Shown here one piece after another: positions 48,941-57,167 of a stretch of DNA of 64,000 bases (position 1 is the stretch's first letter; each line of letters opens with the position of its first letter). Under the pieces are notes generated by a model. That model saw only the letters and a list, made by a program, of their open reading frames with translations, was not told the origin of the DNA and did not search any database. A program made the translations under genes and the position numbers. Origin of the DNA: Paraniabella ginsengisoli (GTDB lineage Bacteria > Bacteroidota > Bacteroidia > Chitinophagales > Chitinophagaceae); contig NZ_JAKWBL010000002.1 of the NCBI RefSeq assembly GCF_022513635.1, positions 186,001 through 250,000 of the forward strand. The letters run 5' to 3'.

Positions 48941-49786
48941 TTACTTTTTGGAACGTAGCGTTGATAGCAATTTTCTAAAGTCAGCGTTAATGCTGTTGTG
49001 ATTGTTTTTTAAATTCAAAGGCGGATTAAAATGGTTGATTAGTTTTATTTCAATGCTATCAAAGTCTGTTGTTGGCAGAAAAAACATAATCAAATTGTCA
49101 CACATCCATTTAGTCAATTTTTCTTCGTCAGCTTGTCCGAATTTTGTTTTCCCATTACTTGGGTCTTTATCTCTCGGAATTTGTTTGTAGTCGAACAACA
49201 CACCTAAACTTTTACGAAGTGTTGAACGTCCTGCATTATTGCCTTTGAAATGTTGGCGGTAATCTCTACTTATTAAACTTCCTCCTGCAATTCCTGTGTA
49301 AACGACTTTTAGCTCGTCAAAACTTGTCAAGATTGGAATAACTGAAACGGTCGAAAGGTTTGAATTTGGTTTTAGACACACAATATAGTTGCCTGATTGG
49401 TCAGGAATAATTGTTTCGCTGTCGTTAGTCGGGTCAAAACGATTTTGTTTGAAAGTTTGCAACAAGGAAGTTAAGTCAGTTGTCTTTAAACTCGGCAAAA
49501 CCGTAGTTGTTGCAGGTTTGATGGTTGTTGTTGGTTTTGTTGTTAGTTGCTCTGTTGGCTTGTAGTTGCTTCCAATAACTTTGATTTGTCCCGAACGGAT
49601 AAGTGCTTCAAAGTCCGCAACTGTGTATCCGTCTTTTTTAGAGCTAAAGTCTGAATAATGAAAACCCAATTTGCGAATTTTAGCTCTAATTCCTTTTTGT
49701 TTGTCTGCTGTTGCCCGAACCTTGTCAGCAATTAGTTTCTTAATCTCGTCAATTTGAGAAGTTGTAAATGTGTTTTGTCCTTTCAT
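48941..49786 (-). CDS. C32: GIY-YIG-like nuclease
   Basis: A 281-residue protein; the ATG at 49786 is chosen. The N-terminus is a helical domain (TSQIDEIKKLIADKVRATAD). After a TPTT-rich linker (TTKPTTTIKPATTTVLP) comes a GIY-YIG-like core. There LKVVYTGIAGGSLISRDYRQHF would supply the YTG/G-G motif and catalytic arginine, and NAGRSTLRKSLG a following conserved stretch. A late glutamate lies in DSIEIKLINHFNPPLN. Assignment is from motif pattern only. Likely DNA-cutting; partner of the DUF3276 protein downstream. Confidence 0.65.
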   Translation of the reverse strand: MKGQNTFTTSQIDEIKKLIADKVRATADKQKGIRAKIRKLGFHYSDFSSKKDGYTVADFEALIRSGQIKVIGSNYKPTEQLTTKPTTTIKPATTTVLPSLKTTDLTSLLQTFKQNRFDPTNDSETIIPDQSGNYIVCLKPNSNLSTVSVIPILTSFDELKVVYTGIAGGSLISRDYRQHFKGNNAGRSTLRKSLGVLFDYKQIPRDKDPSNGKTKFGQADEEKLTKWMCDNLIMFFLPTTDFDSIEIKLINHFNPPLNLKNNHNSINADFRKLLSTLRSKK

Positions 49787-49834
49787 ATTTTGTCCGTTAG
49801 TTGAAGTTTGCACGGTCGCCCCAAAATGGCAGCT

Positions 49835-49958
49835 AACGGTTCGGGTATTGCCGAAGTGGCGGACTTTTAGCACGAAAGTTGAATAGAATTACTGTCTTTC
49901 AGTTTTGTACAAATGTTCAATAGAAGCCGTTACCCCGCCATTTTGGCAATACCTTGTT
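49835..49958 (-). repeat. attC-like site 33 (type B variant)
   Basis: Arms GGGTATTGCCGAAGTGGCGG and CCGCCATTTTGGCAATACC. Belongs to C33; GTTATGCGAC pairs with GTCGCATAAC at site 34. Confidence 0.85.
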
Positions 49959-50021
49959 ATGCGACCGCCCCTTTTTCGGGCTTGATATGTTTCTTCTTTT
50001 TGTCTGTCTTTTTGTGTTGCC

Positions 50022-50087
50022 TTGGTAGCTCTTTTGCATTTTTGTTTGGATTTGTGCGGTTGGTTAAAATGCAAATGTGCTACCAAA
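50022..50087. repeat. Imperfect inverted repeat downstream of the restriction genes
   Basis: TTGGTAGCTCTTTTGCATTTT (50022-50042) pairs with 50067-50087 with two mismatches in 21. It lies between the restriction endonuclease stop and site 33 and could act as a transcript terminator or be a small inserted palindrome. No gene occurs between 49959 and 50133. Confidence 0.6.
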
Positions 50088-50133
50088 TGCGTTGGCTATT
50101 TTAGTGCTAAGTCTGTCAATATATGTTTTATGT

Positions 50134-51111
50134 TTAAATGTTTTGCGTCTTGAATTTTTTTGCGTGTTCGGCTACTAAATCTATCCAATCAAAAAGTTTC
50201 GTTTTTTCGGTTGTTTTAGTTTCCCAATATTCCGAAAGTTCAAAGGCTGATGTTTGCATAATCGTTTCAACAATATTTGGAACATTATCAAATAAGTTTA
50301 AGAATATTCTCGGCACCTTTTGATATGCCTTTTTTCCAATCACGTAATCACTTTTTCCACCTGCGGTAAATAAATCTCGAACGTTTGGACAAACAACTGC
50401 TTCACGAGTTACCAACCAAATCGCCAATCTTCCGAATTTGTCGCTACTATTTCCAAACAGTTCAGGAAAATATACCATTGCACGGTTTTTCAATTCCTGC
50501 TTCTCTTTTAAAGCAAGATTGTTCCAAATTCTGATAACTATATTGCTTGCTTTACTGTTGTTTTCGGCATCCATCCACCAAAGCTCTTCACCTTGTTTCA
50601 GTTTGCTTTTGTAATAATCAACAATCGGTCTAATCGGATTTTCCTTTTTGCGTAAAGTATCATAAGGCATTTTGATTTTATCGAAAATGGTTTTGCCTTG
50701 TTCCAAATTCATATCAATTAGATAACGTGGAGAATGAGTTACCACAACTTCCGACAAAACTTCTTCATAAGGGCGACAACGAAACTCAATTGGACTTGCC
50801 AATTTTGCAAAAAGCATAAAAATTCGCTCCACATCATCAACTCTTGTACTTTCTAAAACACTATTTCCTGTGGTTTTCCAATGGTTTTGAGTTGTTGTTT
50901 TTACTTCAATGCCGTAATATTTCTTAGCGACAATATCGGGGAATTTTTGTCCTCCGATAAGTTCGATAGAATTTTCAAAATCGGTTCCAACTGCCAAATC
51001 TGTCATTACATCTCTTACATACGGCTCAAGATTTCTGCCCAAAAGTGTTGCTACTTTCTTAGAAGATTTTTGTGCGTGAACATTCAACTCGTCAATTGTT
51101 GAGCCGAGCAA
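50134..51111 (-). CDS. C33: PD-(D/E)XK type II restriction endonuclease
   Basis: Predicted restriction enzyme of a type II system. The catalytic motif is FPDIVAKKYYGIEVKTTTQ, with D and E-V-K spaced as in PD-(D/E)XK nucleases, at about residues 58-75. Downstream regions (VVVTHSPRYLIDMNLEQGK, ELWWMDAENNS) suit a DNA-recognition domain. The only in-frame start is a TTG at 51111; codons before it (LNPDPNRSEFNA) also look like protein, so the true start may be hidden by an indel. It ends the five-gene set. Confidence 0.72.
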   Translation of the reverse strand: MLGSTIDELNVHAQKSSKKVATLLGRNLEPYVRDVMTDLAVGTDFENSIELIGGQKFPDIVAKKYYGIEVKTTTQNHWKTTGNSVLESTRVDDVERIFMLFAKLASPIEFRCRPYEEVLSEVVVTHSPRYLIDMNLEQGKTIFDKIKMPYDTLRKKENPIRPIVDYYKSKLKQGEELWWMDAENNSKASNIVIRIWNNLALKEKQELKNRAMVYFPELFGNSSDKFGRLAIWLVTREAVVCPNVRDLFTAGGKSDYVIGKKAYQKVPRIFLNLFDNVPNIVETIMQTSAFELSEYWETKTTEKTKLFDWIDLVAEHAKKFKTQNI

Positions 51112-51143
51112 AGCATTAAATTCACTTCTATTTGGGTCTGGAT

Positions 51144-51926
51144 TTAACCTTTGAAATTATGTTTTAAATGACTTTGCAAAAAATCAATATTGGGGTAAAA
51201 TTTATCCGGTAAAATGAGTGATTTATTTTCGTGTCTTCCAAATAGAGACGAAAAGGTTTGTTTGTCTTTTGCTAGTTTAAGTCCATCAGAAATCAATATT
51301 GAATACTCGGAATTTATTCCAATATACCCTAATTCAAATGCTCGGTCGTGAATGTTACATAAGCAAAGTCCATTTGTTGGATTTAAACGATGTTCTTCAT
51401 TTTCTGACCACTTTAAAATATGGCTTGCAACTAATAAATTTTGAATATCTAAGCTACAAATTGCACAAGAATTAGAATAATTATTGATAACCACTTTTCT
51501 AAACAGGGATTGATTTACTCGTGTTTTTACAACTCTTTCTATATATTTACCCTCTTTTCCGCTTAAAATATCTTTTTCAATTTCTTGAATTTCGTTTTGG
51601 TCTAAAGCAATTTCTTCAACTTTTTTGTTTTGATATTTTGCTAATAGAACTTCGCTTTGATATAACATTTCATTCCAATTACTTGAAAATTCATTGTACA
51701 TTTCAATAGCATTTTTTCCAGGATTTGCCAATCCTTTTACTCTGTCTTTATGCTTTGGATCTTGACGAGATAAATGAACTAATTTAAATGCAACAGCACC
51801 TGGTGTTTTGCCAATTAATTCAGCAAGTTTTATTACTTCAATATTTCTATAATTAAATTGACCATAACGAAGTTTTGAGTACAAATTCATTACGAGCATA
51901 AATTCGTCTCTTGACCACTTACTCAT
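51144..51926 (-). CDS. C33: HNH endonuclease
   Basis: A 260-residue protein. The ATG at 51926 overlaps the stop of the tiny upstream gene (ATGAGTAAG). The N-terminal half is a SANT/Myb-like helical domain (WSRDEFMLVMNLYSKLRYGQF). The C-terminal HNH zinc-finger nuclease is CAICSLDIQNLLVASHILKW, with NPTNGLCLCNIHDRAFELGYI. HNH proteins of this shape are common beside cytosine methyltransferases. Its role as cleavage subunit, in addition to the PD-(D/E)XK gene, is unclear. Confidence 0.85.
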   Translation of the reverse strand: MSKWSRDEFMLVMNLYSKLRYGQFNYRNIEVIKLAELIGKTPGAVAFKLVHLSRQDPKHKDRVKGLANPGKNAIEMYNEFSSNWNEMLYQSEVLLAKYQNKKVEEIALDQNEIQEIEKDILSGKEGKYIERVVKTRVNQSLFRKVVINNYSNSCAICSLDIQNLLVASHILKWSENEEHRLNPTNGLCLCNIHDRAFELGYIGINSEYSILISDGLKLAKDKQTFSSLFGRHENKSLILPDKFYPNIDFLQSHLKHNFKG

Positions 51927-52074
51927 CTTTTGCAAATTCTTTTAAAGCTGTTTCCAATTGTTCAATTACCAATAAGTATTCGTTTTTAAGGTCATCAAAT
52001 TCAATATTGTCAAGTTCATTATTTAACAATGAAAGGGCTGATAACAAAGCGGTTTCAATTTTTTCAGAGTTCAT
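51919..52074 (-). CDS. C33: 51-residue helical protein
   Basis: Tiny acidic protein, MNSEKIETALLSALSLLNNE followed by leucine-rich helices ending ALKEFAKDE. Its ATG overlaps the methyltransferase stop (TAATG) and its stop overlaps the HNH start, which supports real translation. It may be a coiled-coil adaptor. No family recognised. Confidence 0.6.
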   Translation of the reverse strand: MNSEKIETALLSALSLLNNELDNIEFDDLKNEYLLVIEQLETALKEFAKDE

Positions 52075-53182
52075 TAGTTTAATTGTTTTGGTTTTAATTG
52101 GGTGAGGGATAGAAGTGGAAAGCCCACAGCGAGGAACGAGCGAGGACTTGGAACGGATAGCCCGACCCGAAGGGGCACGCCCATAAATTTTGCTTTTGAG
52201 TAAAATCTTTGAGATAAATTTTCGGTTTTTTCTGGCTCGTCTAAATGTTTAAAAACATCTTTGAGTTGAACAAAATGTTTTAATTCTTCGCCTTTGTTAG
52301 TGTAAGAATGTGTTGGATTTGGATAAGGATTATAACGTTCTGAAATCGTTTCTTTTTCTAATTCAGCCAAAGCTGATTTTTTCAAAGCTGATTTTTTGAT
52401 GCCGATAAAGATTACTCTTTCTCTTGATTGTGGAACGCCAAAATCTGCTGAATGTAAAACTTGCGGGTCGAGTACGATATATCCGTTACCATTGGCAGAT
52501 GAAAAATCATTTTGGATGATTGATTTTACATCGCCAAGATTGACTAAGCCTTTTACGTTTTCTGCGATGAATATTTTCGGCTGTGTAATTTCAATGACTT
52601 CTTTCATCCACATATAAAGCTGTCCGCGAGTTTCAACAGAAGCCATTTTTTCGTCAATCAATTCGCCTTTGTGGTTTTTGTGCGAGTTAAATCCATTGCG
52701 TTTCCCTGCCACGCTAAAGTCCTGACAGGGAAAACCACCTGTAACTACATCTACATCTTCAGGAAAAACACTAAATCCGTTACGGTACATTTTTACCAAA
52801 TCAACAATGCTTTCCTTGTAAAAATCCTCTGCATTGTGTCCACGTTTTAAAAAATAGTTGACCCAAGCATTTCTTGCATCAGTTAAAATATCGTTTGCGA
52901 AAACAGTTTTGAACTTTGTTTTTTTGAGTTGAACAAAACCGTTTTTTAGTTTTTTGTCAATAAAATGAGGGGTCAAAATTTCGTTGATTGATTGCGGTAA
53001 AACTGAAAAACCGCCCTCAAAACCTAAGTCCATACCACCGCAACCAGAAAAAAGAGAAAGCACATTAAGTGTTTCTTTCTTTTTGCTGTGATGATTTGAT
53101 TTCTTGTTTTTGGATAATATAAAATGTCCAACTGTGGTTCTTCGACTACGCTGATTTCTGCTTCCATTGTTCCTGTTCGCAT
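52074..53182 (-). CDS. C33: DNA (cytosine-5) methyltransferase, C-terminally replaced
   Basis: Methylates cytosine at C5 to protect host DNA. Motifs are LSLFSGCGGMDLGFE (I), GGFPCQDFSVAG with the catalytic cysteine (IV), FIAENVKGL (VI) and PQSRERVIFIG (VIII). An A-run indel near 53075 hides the first 38 residues; the real start is the ATG at 53182. After KFMG the sequence turns into a GC-rich repeat and motifs IX and X are missing. The enzyme is therefore truncated at about residue 340 with a foreign tail, and may be inactive. Confidence 0.85.
52100..52192. repeat. GC-rich dispersed repeat inserted in the methyltransferase gene
   Basis: On the minus strand it runs from GGGCGTGCCCCTTCGGGTC to AAGTGGAAAGC... 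ending CCCTCACCC. It is far richer in GC than its surroundings and able to form hairpins. It resembles a dispersed repeat I recognise from other Bacteroidota genomes. Confidence 0.65.
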
Positions 53183-53185
53183 AGT

Positions 53186-53494
53186 TTAATTTTTTACAAG
53201 GTTAGACTTTAGGTATTTTACTTTTTGCTCGGCAACTTTCAAAACTTTGTTTGCATAGGCTTCATCTGCAATTTCATAAGCAATTTTTTCGCTCATAAAC
53301 TGCACTAACAAATCTTCTTCGTCAAGCTTCAATATTTCAGCAAGTTTGATGATGTTGTCTTTGTTCGGTTTTCGTTCGTTTCGTTCGATTTTACTCAAAA
53401 TTGCTTGGTCAATGTCGAGATACGATGCTACTTGTCGAAGTAACAAACCTAAACTTTCTCGTTTTGCTCTTATGATTTGTCCGACTGTTTCCAT
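53186..53494 (-). CDS. C33: XRE-family controller protein
   Basis: Probable C protein that times expression of the restriction-modification genes. The ATG at 53494 gives METVGQIIRAKRESLGLLLR, then the helix-turn-helix VASYLDIDQAILSKIERNERKPNKDNI, and a C-terminal helical extension (YEIADEAYANKVLKVAEQKVKYL). It is the first gene of the operon, three bases before the methyltransferase. Confidence 0.82.
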   Translation of the reverse strand: METVGQIIRAKRESLGLLLRQVASYLDIDQAILSKIERNERKPNKDNIIKLAEILKLDEEDLLVQFMSEKIAYEIADEAYANKVLKVAEQKVKYLKSNLVKN

Positions 53495-53676
53495 ATGAAT
53501 AATTTTACTTGACACCATTTGTCAAAAATAAGTTGTCATTTTTGATTATGCAAATTTTATAGTCGTTTTGTCGAGCGTTACAAAATTCAAGCTCTTTTGG
53601 TTTTTGTATGTCGGCTTTGTGTGACTGGGAAAACCAAATGTGCTTGAATGTGCGGTGGCTTTCTGGGGTGTCGCAT

Positions 53677-53799
53677 AACGATCAGGTATTTGCGATGAGG
53701 CGGCAATCCATGTTCATCAGTTCAGTTTTGCACTAAAGATAAATAGAAATCAGAAGATGAGCATTTATTGTCCAGCCGCCTTATTGCAAATACCCTGTT
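53677..53799 (-). repeat. attC-like site 34 (type A)
   Basis: Belongs to C34; GTTGCCTGC pairs with GCAGGCAAC at site 35. Embedded box TATCTTTA. Confidence 0.85.
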
Positions 53800-53816
53800 G
53801 CCTGCTGTGTTTTTCG

Positions 53817-54143
53817 TTAATGCCAATTCTCGCCACTCAATTTTACAATTAAAATTGCAAGTATTATGTGAATTAGCAAAAGTCCAAGAATGGCAAATTT
53901 TGTTTGTTTAGTTAAAATTACTTTATCAATTATGTAACCATAAACTGGATATTGCAAAATTGATATTATGATAAATGGCAGACTTATTTTGTCTTGCCAT
54001 ATTATTCCAAGCATACCAAATGGAAAAAGTCCCACTGCTGGAATATAAGTGCCGTGTCCTGCACCCATTGCAAACACAGCCGCGATTAGCAACAAAGGTG
54101 TCAGCAGGCAAAGTCTAAATGTCCATTTATATTGTTTTATCAT
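53817..54143 (-). CDS. C34: small membrane protein
   Basis: A 108-residue protein with about four hydrophobic segments (LCLLTPLLLIAAVFAMGAG, AVGLFPFGMLGII, LPFIIISILQYPVYGYII, FAILGLLLIHIILAILIV). No family recognised. Its start overlaps the end of the upstream membrane-protein gene by 17 bases, so the two are coupled and probably form a complex. Confidence 0.6.
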   Translation of the reverse strand: MIKQYKWTFRLCLLTPLLLIAAVFAMGAGHGTYIPAVGLFPFGMLGIIWQDKISLPFIIISILQYPVYGYIIDKVILTKQTKFAILGLLLIHIILAILIVKLSGENWH

Positions 54144-54528
54144 TGCGTAACTTGTAAAAACGATAAAATATAAATAACATCATCATTGCTCCAATTGTCA
54201 ACCAACCAAAGAAAATTTTATTAACGTAACCACCAGGTTCATAATACAAGAACTCAAAATAATTTTTCATCTTAGCTCTAATCACCTCTATTGTAATACT
54301 AAATGCTGCAAGTGTCAAAAAGTACACAATGCCAAAAGCGAAGGTTTTATCCTTGCCAACTTTTGTTTTATTAGCGAAATAAATAATTGTCGTGAATAGC
54401 ATTATGAATGCGAAGGGAATTCCTAAGGTTTGTCCACCGTGTGCATAGGCTGTCCATATATACCCCAATCGCAAACAATAATAAAATGAAATTAAGGTCA
54501 AAATTGTCAATAGAATTTTCTTTTTCAT
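54127..54528 (-). CDS. C34: membrane protein
   Basis: A 133-residue protein with four hydrophobic segments (ILLTILTLISFYYCLRLGY, IPFAFIMLFTTIIYFA, AFGIVYFLTLAAFSITIEVI, IFFGWLTIGAMMMLFIFYRF). It is the first gene of the two-gene cassette C34. Function unknown; a paired immunity, lipid-modifying or transport role cannot be told apart. Confidence 0.6.
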   Translation of the reverse strand: MKKKILLTILTLISFYYCLRLGYIWTAYAHGGQTLGIPFAFIMLFTTIIYFANKTKVGKDKTFAFGIVYFLTLAAFSITIEVIRAKMKNYFEFLYYEPGGYVNKIFFGWLTIGAMMMLFIFYRFYKLRNDKTI

Positions 54529-54555
54529 TGGGGACTGTCAATTAACATTGCAGGC

Positions 54556-54678
54556 AACGAACAGGTATTTGCGATGAGGCGGAAATCCATGTTCATCAGT
54601 TCAGTTTTGTACCGAAGATAAATAGAAATCCGAAGATGAGCATTTGTTGTCCAGCCGCCTTATTGCAAATACACCGTT
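54556..54678 (-). repeat. attC-like site 35 (type A)
   Basis: attC of C35; right flank GTTGCAGG begins copy 12 of the non-coding cassette. Confidence 0.85.
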
Positions 54679-55212
54679 GCAGGCATGTGCCTTTGTTCGT
54701 CGTTGCTGCGTCTGTGTCCGCCGAAACCCTTGTCCGAAGCGAGTTTTAAACCGACAGAAGTAGGTTGTCTTAAAAAAATTGTTCAACATTTATGTCCAGC
54801 TAAATTTTATCTAATAAAAAATGTCGAACGAATTTGTCCGCCGAAACCTTTACGAGCAAAGCGTTTGAACGTTTTTTGTTTTTGTCTGCTTTAAACAATG
54901 TGTCAAAATTTACAATGAAAAAAAACTTGCGCTAAAGTTGAGTTTTGCAAATCGTTGCGGCGGTGTCGTTCGATTATTCGTTGGTGTCTGCTGATTGATA
55001 AAATTGTTTTCCGTGTCAAAGCCGTAAGATTTGAACGGTTGTCCACCGATAAAGTATTTGTCACCCGAATGAAAACCGGTAATAAAGTTTGATTTTTGGA
55101 TTGTCCGAAGTCTGCCGTGGACGGTCGTTCAAGTCTTTAAAAGTCTTGTGATTGAAGTCATTTTATTTGTCTGCCGATGTTAGCGAAACAGTCGGACGGC
55201 ATTGCCTGCAAC
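54676..55212 (-). repeat. C35: repeated non-coding cassette, copy 12
   Basis: GTTGCAGGCATGTGCC to GGCATTGCCTGCAAC. It shows the internal direct repeat well: GTCCGCCGAAACCCTTGTCC (about 54716) against GTCCGCCGAAACCTTTACGA (about 54836). No supported gene. Confidence 0.85.
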
Positions 55213-55332
55213 GGGTCGGGTATTGCCGAAGGCGGGGTTTTTAGCACTAAAGTTCAATCGAAGAACGAATGTTGAACCTTGCACAAATGTCAAATCGAAG
55301 CCGTTCAGCCCCGCTTTTGGCAATACCTTGTT
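55210..55332 (-). repeat. attC-like site 36 (type B)
   Basis: Arms GGGTATTGCCGAAGGCGGGG and CCCCGCTTTTGGCAATACC. Belongs to C36; GTTATGGGC pairs with GCCCATAAC at site 37. Confidence 0.85.
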
Positions 55333-55340
55333 ATGGGCAG

Positions 55341-56194
55341 TTAATATACTTTTGTTCTCCATCGATTTGTAGGTTTAGAGCAAATAGTTTCAATAAAAGC
55401 GTTATAATAGTCAGAGTTTCGCCCTGTCTCTGTTTGTGTCTTTTTAAAAATTAGTCGGTCGTCAACCTTTTTATAAAAGTCACGAAAAATGCCTTTGAGT
55501 TGTGCTGAATATTCATTTCTGTATCCGTTTTCTATTTCCAAATATTTTCTTGTCAGGAAAAGCAAAAGGTCAGACAATTGTATCATTGTGTTTTTTCAGA
55601 GTCCACAGGGTAACTAAACTCCACAATCCATTTTACTCTTTTGTTTTGTGGTCCCGAAAACCTTCTATAATGCGTAACAGCTTCTATTTCGTCTATGAAT
55701 GCATCTTTCTCATCAATAATTACTAACGCTCTTGCGCTTCGCCCTAATTTTTCTTTTGTATACTTTTCGTAAGATGTTATCAAATAGTCATAAGCCACTA
55801 AATACGGTGTCTTTAAGTCGAAATAGGCTCTATCTCTTACTTGCGTTGTGTCGTAATTATCAAGGCTTCGTTTGTCAATGGCAAAATAGTAGTAATGATG
55901 TTTTCTGGTTGCAATTAAATCAAGTAAGTCATTAATTAATTGGTTTCGTCTTTCTCTCGGATGATTAAGAAAATGTCCAGTCCCATTGGGTGAAAATAAG
56001 TCTTGAGTGTGAAACTCGAAGTTTTCAGGAATTTGTCCACCGAAATAATTGGCAATGATATTTTGATAGTCAACGTGTGTTTTATTCCAGCCTTCATCAC
56101 GTAGAATTATTCCTCCAGATACAAAAATTGGTTGTTCTGCTTGTCCCAGGTCTCGTCCGTTACAGCCTGTTTCGTCTATGTAATAAAAGTGCAT
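55341..56194 (-). CDS. C36: DUF3800 family protein (frameshifted)
   Basis: RNase H-like-fold family often found in phage-defence neighbourhoods. The acidic motifs are FYYIDETGCNG (residues 3-13), ALVIIDEKDAFIDEIEA and YPVDSEKN, matching the D-E-D pattern of DUF3800. An A-run indel near 55588 hides the true C-terminus (MIQLSDLLLFLTRKYLEIEN onward). Rejoined length is about 283 residues, normal. Enzymatic activity is not demonstrated for the family. Confidence 0.78.
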
Positions 56195-56218
56195 TGTCGG
56201 TTCTGTTTAATTGCCCAT

Positions 56219-56341
56219 AACGTTGAAGCATTGGCGTTGTGGCGGGAATAGAATTCCTTCAGCCGAATATAGCGCTAAAGCTAAATAGTAGTACAAAGTT
56301 GAGCCTATATTCGTCAGCCGCCATAATGCTAATGCAATGTT
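56219..56341 (-). repeat. attC-like site 37 (type E)
   Basis: Arms GCATTGGCGTTGTGGCGG and CCGCCATAATGCTAATGC. Belongs to C37; GTTGTACGC pairs with GCGTACAAC at site 38. Confidence 0.8.
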
Positions 56342-56351
56342 GTACGCAGAT

Positions 56352-57002
56352 TTAGTAGTTCTCCATTCGCCATTCAAGGTCAATGTCGTCTAAGTCTGCG
56401 TCGATATACTTAATTTGTTCTTTGCTTATGTCCCTTTTAAGTGGGTCAAGTATTTGCCAAAGAGTTTCGTCAATTTCTATAATATTGGCTTTTATTATTT
56501 CTTTTAGTTGTCTCTGCAAATAAAAACTATAGTGCAATCCACTCGAAAAACCCTCCAACATTCCGCCATTAGGAAAAGTAACTTTATAAATTTCCTGTCG
56601 AAAATTTAATAAGTTATTGAAGAGCCAACCTATGTCAACTGGTCTTTGATTGATATGTTCAACAAGGTCAGGGTACAAAGCTGATATTTTCAAAAGCACT
56701 TTATCTGATAATTCTTTGTTTGCATCTTTTTCTCTGTCGTGAAGAAACTCTCCGCCTAAAACGTATTCAAGGTTCGTTAGCTTATTTAATTGTTGAGCTC
56801 TGTTCAATTTTTCATTGTTGCCCGTAAATGAATACTTTATTTGAACAATCGGATTGACATGTTTTTTTGTTAGTCCAAAGGATTCTAAAAGTATTTCAAT
56901 TTGAGAAAGTCTAATTTTCGCAGGTTTGGAATTTTTTCTGTCCGGCGAAGACCACAAATAATTATAGTCTAAAATTTTGTATAATAAATCCTTTGCTGTC
57001 AT
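56352..57002 (-). CDS. C37: hypothetical 216-residue protein
   Basis: Soluble, mostly helical protein from the ATG at 57002 (MTAKDLLYKILDYNYLWSSP). Lysine- and asparagine-rich N-terminal half; an acidic C-terminus (IDADLDDIDLEWRMENY). No signal peptide, membrane segment or recognised catalytic motif. Sole gene of C37, ending 10 bases from the site edge. Confidence 0.6.
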   Translation of the reverse strand: MTAKDLLYKILDYNYLWSSPDRKNSKPAKIRLSQIEILLESFGLTKKHVNPIVQIKYSFTGNNEKLNRAQQLNKLTNLEYVLGGEFLHDREKDANKELSDKVLLKISALYPDLVEHINQRPVDIGWLFNNLLNFRQEIYKVTFPNGGMLEGFSSGLHYSFYLQRQLKEIIKANIIEIDETLWQILDPLKRDISKEQIKYIDADLDDIDLEWRMENY

Positions 57003-57030
57003 AGTTTGGTGGTCTGAAAAATTTGCGTAC

Positions 57031-57154
57031 AACGGGTCGGGTATTGCCGAAGGCGGGGATTTTTAGCACAAAAGTTCAATCAAAGAACGGAAGTTGAACC
57101 TTGCACAAATGCCCAATCGAAGCCGTTCAGCCCCGCTTTTGGCAATACCTTGTT
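57031..57154 (-). repeat. attC-like site 38 (type B)
   Basis: Nearly identical to site 39 over its body. Belongs to C38; GTTAGCTGTA pairs with TACAGCTAAC at site 39. Confidence 0.85.
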
Positions 57155-57167
57155 AGCTGTAGTTTCT

